Source: Pseudomonas farris (GTDB taxonomy: Bacteria > Pseudomonadota > Gammaproteobacteria > Pseudomonadales > Pseudomonadaceae). From it: a stretch of DNA of 64,000 nucleotides. The position numbers were made by a program, and so were the translations under genes. The DNA lies in contig NZ_JAHSTV010000005.1 of the NCBI RefSeq assembly GCF_019145235.1, positions 62,001 through 126,000 of the forward strand. The letters run 5' to 3'. Below the pieces are notes generated by a model, which had not been told where the DNA came from, ran no database searches, and worked only from the letters and a program-made list of their open reading frames with translations. This document shows, piece by piece, positions 46,778-55,046 of the stretch (position 1 is the first letter of the stretch; each line of letters starts with the position of its first letter).

Positions 46778-48118
46778 TCAGCGCTTCCCTTTGCTGCGCA
46801 GTAGTTTGTTGGGGATGTGGTACATGTTTCTGACCACCAGAGAAAACGCCTTGACCGCCAGCTTCGGACGCCGGGCGATCGCCTCAAGGGCCTCCTCGGT
46901 CATCGTCAGGACATGCCGAAGCGCTTCGGGCGTGATGTTCAGCGGCGGGTAAAACCGCAGAACCGGGTGCGCGGCTTTTTCATTCATGGAATGCCCGGCA
47001 TGCACACCACGCTTGCCCAACTCCATGCTCATCAGCGCTTCGTAGACCGAACCGCGCAAGCGCAGGCCGGTCATCAGGCCGACACCGGGCACATCCTCGA
47101 CAATCTGCGGATAACGCTGAGCCAGCCGTTGCAGGCCATGGCGCAGCAAACCGCCATTGATCCGTGATTGCTCGACCAGGTTGTGCTGCTCGATGTAATC
47201 GATAGCGGCCAGTGCCGAGGCGCACGCCACCGGATGCCCGCCATTGGTTCGCTGGTCAGGCTCGATCTCGCTCAGCGGGTATTGCGTGGTCAGTCGCCAG
47301 CTGTACATCGCGCAGGCAAACGAGGTGTAACCGCCCGTCAGGCCTTTAGAGAGAATCATGATGTCCGGCACGATGTCGTCATACTGCACGGCGAACCACT
47401 TGCCACAGCGGCCGAAACCGGTCTGGATTTCGTCGGCCACCAGCAAGGTCTCAGTGGCATCGCACAGGGCGCGGATGTTCGCCATGTAACCCACGGGCGG
47501 AACCTGTAAGTGGGCGCCCCCCAGAATCGGCTCGACATACACCGCACGTACACCCTCGCCTACCGCTCTCTGCAAGGCGGCGAAGTCACCGTACGGCACA
47601 TAAGTCACTTCCGAGGCCGCGGTGCCGTAGCTGCGATGGTGCTGTTTCTGCCCAAGAATACTCATCGCCGCCAGCGTCTTGCCGTGATAGGAATCACTCA
47701 TTACCACGATTCCACGCCGGTGCGGCTGTACCTTGAGCACATACCGCATGCTCTGTTCGATGGCTTCGGCACCCGAGACCATAAACTGCACATCCCCCCA
47801 CTTCCCCGGTACCAGATTCCGAAGGCGCTCGGACAATGCGCCTTGCAGCGGATGCACCCGCCCCTCAGGAATCCAGGCCATCTGGTTCAACTGGGTCTGC
47901 ACCTGTTCACGTACCATCGGATTACGATGGCCGACGATGAACACCCCATAGCTGCATGCGCAATCGATAAAGCGCTTGCCGGCATGGTCGGTGACATAGA
48001 TGCCATCGGCGTCCTTTTCGACGCTGGTTTTACCCAGGCGATAGAGCTTGGCCGCCGAGGCACTCCAATGTCGCTGGCAGTCATCCAGCAGTTGTTCATG
48101 CGATAGGGTTAAGGACAT
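46778..48118 (-). CDS. Class III PLP-dependent aminotransferase, catalytically complete
   Basis: 446 residues. PLP residues are intact: the cofactor Asp is D229 (VADEIQTGFGRCG) and the Schiff-base lysine K258 (ILSKGLTGG); GAEAIEQSMR marks the phosphate-binding turn and SYHGKT the ring-stacking Tyr/His region. The class moves amino groups on omega-amino acids, diamines or related compounds. Its start lies 23 bases inside the preceding gene, a related protein without the lysine, suggesting the two subunits are made together. Confidence 0.92.
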   Translation of the reverse strand: MSLTLSHEQLLDDCQRHWSASAAKLYRLGKTSVEKDADGIYVTDHAGKRFIDCACSYGVFIVGHRNPMVREQVQTQLNQMAWIPEGRVHPLQGALSERLRNLVPGKWGDVQFMVSGAEAIEQSMRYVLKVQPHRRGIVVMSDSYHGKTLAAMSILGQKQHHRSYGTAASEVTYVPYGDFAALQRAVGEGVRAVYVEPILGGAHLQVPPVGYMANIRALCDATETLLVADEIQTGFGRCGKWFAVQYDDIVPDIMILSKGLTGGYTSFACAMYSWRLTTQYPLSEIEPDQRTNGGHPVACASALAAIDYIEQHNLVEQSRINGGLLRHGLQRLAQRYPQIVEDVPGVGLMTGLRLRGSVYEALMSMELGKRGVHAGHSMNEKAAHPVLRFYPPLNITPEALRHVLTMTEEALEAIARRPKLAVKAFSLVVRNMYHIPNKLLRSKGKR

Positions 48119-49223
48119 GGCTTAAAGTCTCCTTGAGAATCCGGGATGCGCGCTGGATGTGTTCGGCTCGTGCAGTGATCGGGCAGCGCAGAATCAACTC
48201 GCGGCCACGGGGTGCACTGACATAGATGCCACGCTGATAAAGCTCCTCGCACAATTCGGCGGGATTGAGGTCGGCTGGCAGCGGCAGGCTGACCCAGGCA
48301 CCGCAGGCGACAGCACCGAATGAGGCGAGCGCTTGCGCCAGAATCTTGCCGTTAGTGAGGCACTGTGTGGGCAAGTCGTGTGCCTGCACATAATCAAGTG
48401 CCGCCATGGCGGCCACACAGGCCATCGGGTTGCCGGCGGTGGTGCTGCCATGTTTCGCCGGGCTGCTGCGACCATAGACCTGATACGCCATCTGTTCGCT
48501 GCAGGTATAGGTGCCGATAGGAATCGCGCTGCCGCCCAGCGGCCCGCCCAACACCACGATGTCCGGGGTATTGCGAAAACGCTGGAAACCGAACAGCGTG
48601 CCGAGGCTCCCCAGACAACTTTGCACGTCGACCGCGATGACCGGCACCGACGCATTGGCCGCCGCGACATACAAGTGATCGAGTAGCACCTGCTCTATCA
48701 GGCGCAAGCGACCGTCTCCATCCATCACGGTGCTGGTGTGGCAAACCGCGAAGCAATCGTTCCAGTCCACTTTATCCAGGTCGCGGACATGCCTGATCGC
48801 CACGAGCTCGAAGCCCAGGAAACGCTGCATCTGCAGATAGTTTTGCGGCGTGCTGAGGCAACGTCCGTAACTCAGCGAGCCATAGTCGCCGCCCTGGACA
48901 ACAACAATGGTGTTGCCCTTGGGCTTGAGACCTTTGCACAGTTTCAAGGCGCCTTCGAATGCTTCATCGCCGGAGCTGCACACATAAGAGCTGACCAGCG
49001 GCTGCGGTAGCAGCTCGGCCAAGCGCCGGCACAAAGCGATCAGTGGGTCGGACATCAGCACTCGATTGGACAGCCCCATGCTTTGCGCCTGAAGGCTGAC
49101 CGCGTCGATTACCGCCGGCACCTGAAAGCCAAACCCGCCGGCCAGATCGACTATCTGGCGACCGTCACCGTCGATATACGTCTCGTACTGACCTGAAATG
49201 ATCTGCTTGTTATTGGTCTTCAT
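48096..49223 (-). CDS. Class III aminotransferase homologue lacking the PLP lysine
   Basis: 375 residues, class III throughout but shortened at the N-terminus. The phosphate turn is kept (SSGDEAFEGALKL) and so is the cofactor-ring Asp, D199 (IAVDVQSCLGSLG). Where the Schiff-base lysine belongs, the sequence reads DIVVLGGPLGGSA (around residues 221-233), so Lys is replaced by Gly. The later HGSTTAGNPMAC segment is normal. It cannot form the usual internal aldimine. With a complete paralogue overlapping downstream, a heterodimer with one working site, or a binding protein for an amine/aldehyde, is plausible. Start ATG 49223 follows the oxygenase gene by nine bases. Confidence 0.85.
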   Translation of the reverse strand: MKTNNKQIISGQYETYIDGDGRQIVDLAGGFGFQVPAVIDAVSLQAQSMGLSNRVLMSDPLIALCRRLAELLPQPLVSSYVCSSGDEAFEGALKLCKGLKPKGNTIVVVQGGDYGSLSYGRCLSTPQNYLQMQRFLGFELVAIRHVRDLDKVDWNDCFAVCHTSTVMDGDGRLRLIEQVLLDHLYVAAANASVPVIAVDVQSCLGSLGTLFGFQRFRNTPDIVVLGGPLGGSAIPIGTYTCSEQMAYQVYGRSSPAKHGSTTAGNPMACVAAMAALDYVQAHDLPTQCLTNGKILAQALASFGAVACGAWVSLPLPADLNPAELCEELYQRGIYVSAPRGRELILRCPITARAEHIQRASRILKETLSHVLNPIA

Positions 49224-49232
49224 GAATAGGTC

Positions 49233-50114
49233 TCAGCGGTAGCTCAGGGCATTGAAGATACGGCGGCGCTCGTCGACGATGGCCTCACGGCCATGCATTA
49301 CCCGACGGTTGTCGATCATCACCATGTCATGGTCACGCCAGCCGACCGGGTAGGTGTATTGCGCGGAAACCTCGGCAATTTCGTGCAGGAATTCGCCGGG
49401 AATGGGCTGCCCGGACGATGTATCGATCACTGGCACTTCATAGTTGAAGGACGGCCCGAGAATGCTGTTGGCAAACGCTGGACGCTGGCTGAATTCGGAG
49501 ACCAGAATCGCCGGGGTACTGAAGGCGTAATGAATCGAATCATCAAATGCATTGAAGGAGATCTGTGTCTGCGGATCGTCGCCGATGATCTGCATCAGAT
49601 CTTCGATCCTGACCGCCGCCGGGTCCGAGAGCGCTGGCGAATAGTGGCAAACCAGCCGACGCCATTTGTCGCCGGCAACGGTGCGGCTGTAGCGAATCGG
49701 GTTGTCCTCGAAAAATGTGCGGCAGGCGGATGACAGCTTCGCCAGTACTTTCTCACCGTCGCACAAGGTGGTTTGCGAGCCTGCGCGCGGCGCCTCCTGG
49801 CAATAGAACCAGGTGATGTCCGGCCAGAACGGTGAGTTACCATTTTCGCAATGCAGACCGATCGCCTGGCGGCCCGCATCCACCAACTGCGCGGCTCCAC
49901 CGACCATGACGCGAGCCGGGTCGAGGCTCAGCCGCGAGCTGTTCTGCTTCACATAGGCGCTGAAATCCTCGGCATTGTGGATGCAGTTACGTAACAGGAC
50001 GACACCGTAATGCCCCAGCAAGTCGTACAGCTCTGCCTTGCCCAGGCTTGCGAAATGGCGCGGCTCAATAATGGATACGTCGGGGCTTTCACAGTGATAG
50101 GCAGGTGTGTTCAT
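49233..50114 (-). CDS. Fe(II)/2-oxoglutarate oxygenase, clavaminate-synthase/TauD-like
   Basis: 293 residues from ATG 50114, which has AAGGGA nine bases upstream (the ATG at 50123 sits on top of that site). The iron triad is H88-C-E90 (IGLHCENGNSPFWP) and H274 (NRRVMHGR), with arginines at 283-285 for 2-oxoglutarate. The HxE form of the facial triad and the phrase after it are those of clavaminate synthase and SyrP-like oxygenases rather than taurine dioxygenase. Such enzymes hydroxylate, desaturate or cyclise amino-acid derivatives. Overlaps the adenylating enzyme gene by 26 bases. Confidence 0.9.
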   Translation of the reverse strand: MNTPAYHCESPDVSIIEPRHFASLGKAELYDLLGHYGVVLLRNCIHNAEDFSAYVKQNSSRLSLDPARVMVGGAAQLVDAGRQAIGLHCENGNSPFWPDITWFYCQEAPRAGSQTTLCDGEKVLAKLSSACRTFFEDNPIRYSRTVAGDKWRRLVCHYSPALSDPAAVRIEDLMQIIGDDPQTQISFNAFDDSIHYAFSTPAILVSEFSQRPAFANSILGPSFNYEVPVIDTSSGQPIPGEFLHEIAEVSAQYTYPVGWRDHDMVMIDNRRVMHGREAIVDERRRIFNALSYR

Positions 50115-51657
50115 CAGATGCATTCCCTTGCAGATTGGCGAAAACAGTAGCGATATCGGCGCGTTTTGGACGGCCGGTGACGGTGTAGAGTTGCTCGAGC
50201 AATGGATCGTCCTTGGTCAGCAACCACAGGCGACTCGGCCGCTCGATGTCGGAAAAGCGCCGGGCTGACCAGCTGGCCAGCTCATCGCGATCCGGTGCCG
50301 ACTCAACACACAACAACGCCACCAGACCATGGGCCTCATCGAAAAACACAGCGGCATCGCGCACACCGGGATATTCGCGGTATTCCAGCTCGACCTGTTC
50401 CGGGCTGACGTTGCGGCCATTGGGCAGGCAGATCACATTTTTCTTACGACCGCGAACATAGAGAAAGCCATCAGCATCCAGCTCTCCCAAATCCCCGGTG
50501 TCCATCCAGCCATCGTCGGACATCGAACAGGCGCTCGGGTCTTTGCCCGAGTAGCCGCTGAACAACGAACTGCTCTTGACCTCAATGGTCTGGTCGGCGC
50601 CGATGCGCACCTGAACATGCGGCAACGGCCTGCCCACACTGCCCAGACGTTGGTGTTGCAAGGTATTCATACTGACGACCGAGGCGTTCTCGGAGAGCCC
50701 GTAACCCTGGAACACCGCAATACCATCCTCGGCGAGGGCGTGCAGGATATCGATGCTGACGGCCGCGCCGCCGCACGTGATATGCACCCCCGAATGCAGG
50801 TAACGAGACAGGCGCTCACCCTGCGCGCCGCCTTCGGTCAATAGCTCGTGAAAGCGATTGAGCATCACCGGTGGTACCGTCAAGGCCGTCGGCTCGACCT
50901 GCAGGATCCATTCGATCAAGCGCTGCGGCGACATTCCCGGTTCCCCCAGCAGTGCTTCGCCTTCAGGCAGGAAATGCACGATCCCACCGGCCAGCAGCGG
51001 CAAATACGCGGCGGTCACTTGTTCCAGCAGCAGGCTCAACGGCACCAGTGACAGGTAGCTGCGATGAGCATCGACCGGCATCCACTGGCGCAGGGAAGTC
51101 AACACCGCCCCCACCGCCGCCGTGCTCAGGCGCACGCCCTTGGGCCGACTGGTAGTCCCCGAGGTGTGAATGATTTTGCAGATCCACGCGCTATCGCCGT
51201 CCGGTTCTCGCAACAACGGCTGCTCCAGGGCAGGTTCGTCGATACGTCTGAGGCGGCTGTCGGGAAAGTCCAGCCTCCAGCGCTCAGCCAGCGTCCGCTC
51301 GCCTGCGGCATCCACCAGAAACCCGTCACAACGCTCGGCAAGGTGCTCGGCCTGGGACTGACTGAACGCCAGCGGCAAAGGCAATGCGGTAATTCCGGCA
51401 AACAGGCAAGCCAGATCGGCAATCAACCAGTCACTGCTGTTACGCGTCGCAATCCCCAGCACAACATGATCGCCATGAGCCGCCGTGTCGAAACGCCGCT
51501 GCAGTTCTGCCGCCAGATTCAGCGCCCGGGACTCCAGCTCGCCATAGGTCATGACAGCGGCGTGTTCCAGGCCGGTCGGAGCACAATCGATAGCGCAGAC
51601 CTTCTGACGATTGATCTGTAATGCCAGCCGCAGGTCCGCAATGAAACGACCGCTCAT
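50089..51657 (-). CDS. AMP-binding (acyl/aryl adenylate-forming) enzyme
   Basis: 522 residues from ATG 51657, whose ATGA overlaps the previous stop. ANL-superfamily motifs are all there: A3 TSGTTSRPKG at 165-174 (Ser in place of the usual Gly), A5 GYGLSEN at 318-324, A7 TGDL at 387-390, A8 GRKKNVI at 403-409, and the catalytic lysine motif GRPKR at 495-499. No carrier or condensation domain is fused. It would activate a carboxylic acid as an AMP ester, then pass it to CoA or directly to an amine. Substrate unknown; the long-chain ligase-like wording suggests a fatty or other hydrophobic acid. Confidence 0.9.
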   Translation of the reverse strand: MSGRFIADLRLALQINRQKVCAIDCAPTGLEHAAVMTYGELESRALNLAAELQRRFDTAAHGDHVVLGIATRNSSDWLIADLACLFAGITALPLPLAFSQSQAEHLAERCDGFLVDAAGERTLAERWRLDFPDSRLRRIDEPALEQPLLREPDGDSAWICKIIHTSGTTSRPKGVRLSTAAVGAVLTSLRQWMPVDAHRSYLSLVPLSLLLEQVTAAYLPLLAGGIVHFLPEGEALLGEPGMSPQRLIEWILQVEPTALTVPPVMLNRFHELLTEGGAQGERLSRYLHSGVHITCGGAAVSIDILHALAEDGIAVFQGYGLSENASVVSMNTLQHQRLGSVGRPLPHVQVRIGADQTIEVKSSSLFSGYSGKDPSACSMSDDGWMDTGDLGELDADGFLYVRGRKKNVICLPNGRNVSPEQVELEYREYPGVRDAAVFFDEAHGLVALLCVESAPDRDELASWSARRFSDIERPSRLWLLTKDDPLLEQLYTVTGRPKRADIATVFANLQGNASDEHTCLSL

Positions 51658-52271
51658 GACTGCGCCCTCGTCGGCAAATTGTTCGGCAACTGGGTGAACA
51701 AAGTACCGAGGGTCATAGCGGCGAATCGCGAACGTTTCGGGTCCACGCGGATAAAACCGGTGACGGGTAATTTCGAGTAGTAGGTACCCCAGTTCTTGCC
51801 ACCATCGTCGGCCAGACGCTGAGGGTCGGCCGTGAGTAGTGGTTCGAAATCGATCTGGCAGCTTTCCATCATTTTCCGGACCCGGGGCGTAACGGTGCAG
51901 AGCAAATATTGAGCCCCCATGCACCAGGCCAACAACGGAACCATGTTGACCATGATCATTCCGGCCGTCAGATGATGAGAAATCAAACTGCCTATTTCAG
52001 CAATAACTGACCGATCAATCATCTTTTCAAAACGCTGGGACAGAATCGTTTCTATCGGTTGCGACAGGTATTGCTCCGAGAAAAGTGTGCGGTCATCCGC
52101 AAAAGTTATACCGGCGCAAGAAAGAATCCGTTCCTCACTGTCCTGGGTGACCGCAAAATACTGCGGGCTCGGTTCTACGGATGCCTTATAAGAGCTGCGA
52201 AACTTTTCTTTCACAACTTCAGTCGCCTGCATCCATAACGGCGTTTGACTTTCCGTGACTCGTACCAACAC
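51654..52271 (-). CDS. Thermostable hemolysin family protein (GNAT-like fold), first gene of the operon
   Basis: 205 residues from GTG 52271, with a strong AGGAGG five bases upstream. The sequence matches the thermostable hemolysin (delta-VPH) family: FAVTQDSEERILSCAGITFA, EQYLSQPIETILSQRF, VIAEIGSLISHH and MGAQYLLCTVTPRVRKMM. The family is placed in the acetyltransferase-like clan together with LuxI-type autoinducer synthases. Despite the name, an acyl-transfer role fits better here, since the gene overlaps an acyl-adenylating enzyme gene by four bases. Hemolytic activity cannot be inferred. Confidence 0.82.
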   Translation of the reverse strand: MLVRVTESQTPLWMQATEVVKEKFRSSYKASVEPSPQYFAVTQDSEERILSCAGITFADDRTLFSEQYLSQPIETILSQRFEKMIDRSVIAEIGSLISHHLTAGMIMVNMVPLLAWCMGAQYLLCTVTPRVRKMMESCQIDFEPLLTADPQRLADDGGKNWGTYYSKLPVTGFIRVDPKRSRFAAMTLGTLFTQLPNNLPTRAQS

Positions 52272-52388
52272 TTCGCCCTCCTATCCCTGCTCAGGGTTCT
52301 CTGTAAGTGGAACGAGAATATATTGAGGAAATTTCCCACAGACTATTTAAAAAACCAATTGCTTCCACTAATATATAAATAAACAACC

Positions 52389-52415
52389 TTGTCACAAAAC
52401 ATGACGTAACGTGAC
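52389..52415. promoter_or_regulatory. Inverted repeat in the divergent promoter of the operon and LysR 1
   Basis: TGTCAC, a 15-base spacer, then GTGACA; the spacer includes CATGACGTAACG. It lies in an AT-rich 174-base gap, 31 bases before the LysR start. This is the usual place for a LysR autoregulatory/activation site. Confidence 0.45.
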
Positions 52416-52445
52416 ACACATGGATTTTCACCGAGATGGACCTTT

Positions 52446-53381
52446 ATGCTTAATAGCAATCTGCTAAGAAAACTGGATATGCAGGACCTTATGGTTTTCG
52501 TGGCTGTGTATGAACAAAGAAGCGTCACCGAGGTCTCCGAAACCCTTTGCGTCAGCCAGTCCACGGTGAGCTACTGCTTGAAAAAGCTGCGCACGAGTTT
52601 CGACGACGAGCTCTTCATCAATACCCGCAATGGCATGTGGCCAACACACAAAGCCGCCACGATGTACAGCCATGTTCTCAAAATCCTGAAGAGCATAAAC
52701 ATATGCCATTCCGGACTACACTCATTCGACCCAGCGCAAAAAGAGATAACTTTTAATATTTGTGCACCTGAATACTTTGAACTTCTTATACTTCCAAACT
52801 TATTGAAACGCTTTATCGGCAGTAGTTTTCCGGTCATTGTAAATATCCAGAAATTCCACAGAGACATCCCTAACGATGAACTGATGGATGGCCGTTTCGA
52901 TCTGGTAATTTGTTTCGGCCCCAATTTTCATCGCAATACTAAAAACTTGAAATCACAAGTACTGCTGGAAGATGACTTGGTCTGCGTCGTCGATAAAGAC
53001 TTTGCGCCTCCAGAGGGCGAGTTCAGCCTGGACACCTTTGTCGCACGCCAGCATATCTTCCCGACTCCATGGACTTCAGACACCAACATGGTGGATGGCT
53101 GGCTCAGCAAATGGGATTACACCCGTCAAATTGTCGCACGAGCTAATAGTTACGTTGCAGCACTCAACATGATCCCCGGAACCGATTTTGTTCTCACTCT
53201 GCCTCGGCGCATCCAGATGCTGATCAGTAATGAAGCCAGATTCAGCCATTGCAAACCACCGACGGGTTTACCGAACTTCACACTGGACATGTTGTGGAAC
53301 GAGAAACCAGGTCAAGACAGCGCCAATAACTGGTTTCGCGAACAAATTGTCAGCGTGTGCGCGCAAGACGGATTGCTGTAA
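52446..53381 (+). CDS. LysR-family regulator 1, divergent from the six-gene operon
   Basis: 311 residues. The N-terminal helix-turn-helix (VAVYEQRSVTEVSETL, STVSYCLKKLRTSF) belongs to the NodD/PcpR-type group in which the start MLNSNLLRKLDMQDL precedes the DNA-binding helices. The effector domain is complete. Codon use is AT-richer than most of the window. It is strikingly similar to the next LysR gene over its whole length. Probable regulator of the operon at 45360-52271. Confidence 0.92.
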   Translation: MLNSNLLRKLDMQDLMVFVAVYEQRSVTEVSETLCVSQSTVSYCLKKLRTSFDDELFINTRNGMWPTHKAATMYSHVLKILKSINICHSGLHSFDPAQKEITFNICAPEYFELLILPNLLKRFIGSSFPVIVNIQKFHRDIPNDELMDGRFDLVICFGPNFHRNTKNLKSQVLLEDDLVCVVDKDFAPPEGEFSLDTFVARQHIFPTPWTSDTNMVDGWLSKWDYTRQIVARANSYVAALNMIPGTDFVLTLPRRIQMLISNEARFSHCKPPTGLPNFTLDMLWNEKPGQDSANNWFREQIVSVCAQDGLL

Positions 53382-53620
53382 TAAGACTTCACTTTACTGA
53401 CCGACCGCAGCCAAGTGTCTGGGCGTAACTTCAGCGCTTGGCCGGTGGGATATTCAGCGCCTGGCACTCGATACAGATCACTTTCGAGCAGTCCGCGCTG
53501 ATCCAGAAAATCCCGGAAAGCCCCCTCTTCAGGCCAGCGATTGAATGTGTAGGTCGTGTTACCTACACGTTGTGTCCCACATCTGACAATGAAGCTTCCT
53601 ACAAGGCATTCTCCTGGCAC
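53312..53620 (-). pseudogene. Possible gene remnant between the two LysR genes
   Basis: The minus-strand frame over about 53395-53600 reads like real protein (GNTTYTFNRWPEEGAFRDFL ... GLLESDLYRVPGAEYPTGQA) but its end runs into LysR 1 on the other strand and no good start is visible. It may be the truncated remainder of a gene that lay here before the LysR duplication. I do not recognise the family. Confidence 0.3.
53547..53568. promoter_or_regulatory. Perfect inverted repeat upstream of LysR 2
   Basis: GTGTAGG, eight bases, CCTACAC. It lies about 125 bases before the second LysR start and is a candidate operator. Confidence 0.4.
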
Positions 53621-53691
53621 TATCGTTCCGTTATCCTTTTATGGATAGATCGCGTTCAAAACAGAACAGGGAGTTCATGGGGATGGGGCAG

Positions 53692-54606
53692 ATGCTTAAC
53701 AGCAATTTACTTAGAAAGCTCGATATGCAGGACCTCATGGTGTTCGTCGCCGTGTATGAACAAAGTAGCGTCACCGCCGTCTCCGAAACCCTGGGGGTCA
53801 GCCAGTCCACCGTCAGCTATTCGCTGAAAAAGCTGCGCACCGGCTTCAAAGATGATTTGTTCATCAACACCCGATCAGGAATGCGTCCAACCTACAAAGC
53901 CACCACCATGCACGAGCATGTGCTGAAGATTCTGGAAGGCATCAACTTCTGCCATTCCGGAGCTCAAGCCTTTGATCCGACGCTAAAAGCCGTCACCTTC
54001 AACATTGGCGCGTCGGAGTACTTCGAACTGCTGGTACTGCCGCGGCTGTTGAAGAACTTCGACTTCGCCAACCTGCCAGTGATCGTCAATGTGCAAAAAC
54101 TCGATACCGCCCTGCCCGCCGATGAACTGCGCGATGGCAGTCTCGATCTGGTGATCTGCTTCGGTCACGACTTTCAACACAGCCACACTGACTTCAAATC
54201 CCGGAGGCTGGTTGAAGACGAGTTGGTTTACGTCTTCGATAAACGCGCAACCCCGCCGCAATTACGCCCAAGTTTGCGATCGTTCATTGAATATCGTCAC
54301 GTGCTCTCTCCATACAAGACCTTCGACACCCACAGTGTCGATCACAAACGACAGCTTATCGCGCGATCCAACAGCTACAGGGCAGCCCTCAAGATGATCA
54401 CCGGCACCGACCTCATCCTGACGCTACCGCGGCGCATTCAAACGCTGCTGGCCAATGACGCGGTATTCAGTCATTGCGAAGCACCAAAGGGCTTGCCAGG
54501 ATTTACCCTCGACATGCAATGGAGCGAAGCCAGCGATCAGGACAGCGCCAATACCTGGCTTCGCGAGCAAGTGGTCAAAGCCTGCGCAGAACAGGGTTTG
54601 CTCTGA
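53692..54606 (+). CDS. LysR-family regulator 2, tandem paralogue of regulator 1
   Basis: 304 residues from ATG 53692, chosen because MLNSNLLRKLDMQDLMVFVA aligns with the first residues of regulator 1; two ATGs shortly upstream (from 53677) are possible. The first 60 residues match regulator 1 with very few changes, and the effector domain is also alike (FDPTLKAVTFNIGASEYFELL versus FDPAQKEITFNICAPEYFELL). The copy is more GC-rich than regulator 1. A tandem duplication with different effector specificity is the simplest reading. Confidence 0.9.
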   Translation: MLNSNLLRKLDMQDLMVFVAVYEQSSVTAVSETLGVSQSTVSYSLKKLRTGFKDDLFINTRSGMRPTYKATTMHEHVLKILEGINFCHSGAQAFDPTLKAVTFNIGASEYFELLVLPRLLKNFDFANLPVIVNVQKLDTALPADELRDGSLDLVICFGHDFQHSHTDFKSRRLVEDELVYVFDKRATPPQLRPSLRSFIEYRHVLSPYKTFDTHSVDHKRQLIARSNSYRAALKMITGTDLILTLPRRIQTLLANDAVFSHCEAPKGLPGFTLDMQWSEASDQDSANTWLREQVVKACAEQGLL

Positions 54607-54623
54607 ACCCAAGACCAGGCCTG

Positions 54624-54989
54624 TCAGAGGCCGATGGCAGTCTTGGTGTAGGACTCGCGATCAATATCCAGAATTTCCGCACACAACTGCACTTCTACGT
54701 TGGCCGGCCATTCGCATAAGTCCTGCAACACTGACAACAGGCTTTGCGACAACTGCCTCTTGATCTCCGCCGAACGCCCGCTCAACAGTGCCAGCTTGAT
54801 ATGCACAAAAGCCCGCTCGCCCAATGCGGTGCCAACCTTGAAGCTCTCGACCTTCACTGCACGGCTCTTGATATCGAACTCGGACGCAAACTGACCGGAA
54901 GCCATCAACGCATTGTTGAGTCGCATCAACGCCACGTCGGCATTCAGTTTGGACAAGTTAGCGGTGTATTCCATGTGCAGGTGAGGCAT
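54624..54989 (-). CDS. 5-carboxymethyl-2-hydroxymuconate delta-isomerase family protein
   Basis: 121 residues of the CHMI/tautomerase fold. The catalytic proline is Pro2, exposed after Met removal (MPHLHMEYTANL). Family phrases are FKVGTALGERAFVHIKLALLSGRS and LCAEILDIDRESYTK. In homoprotocatechuate breakdown the enzyme isomerises CHM, but no other hpa genes are nearby, so a different enol substrate is possible. Convergent with LysR 2. Confidence 0.85.
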   Translation of the reverse strand: MPHLHMEYTANLSKLNADVALMRLNNALMASGQFASEFDIKSRAVKVESFKVGTALGERAFVHIKLALLSGRSAEIKRQLSQSLLSVLQDLCEWPANVEVQLCAEILDIDRESYTKTAIGL

Positions 54990-55046
54990 GACAGGGCTCC
55001 TGAAGATTGGTAGAAAGTTCGTACATATAACACAGCGCCGTCCTAC

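Noticed and set aside
51658..51924. N-terminal extension of the adenylating enzyme by 89 codons
   Set aside because: It overlaps the T_hemolysin gene in another frame and has no family sequence; the ATGA overlap at 51654-51657 gives a natural start.
51654..52271. Calling the first operon gene a true hemolysin toxin
   Set aside because: The family name comes from one Vibrio protein; no signal peptide or pore-forming feature is visible and the context is biosynthetic.
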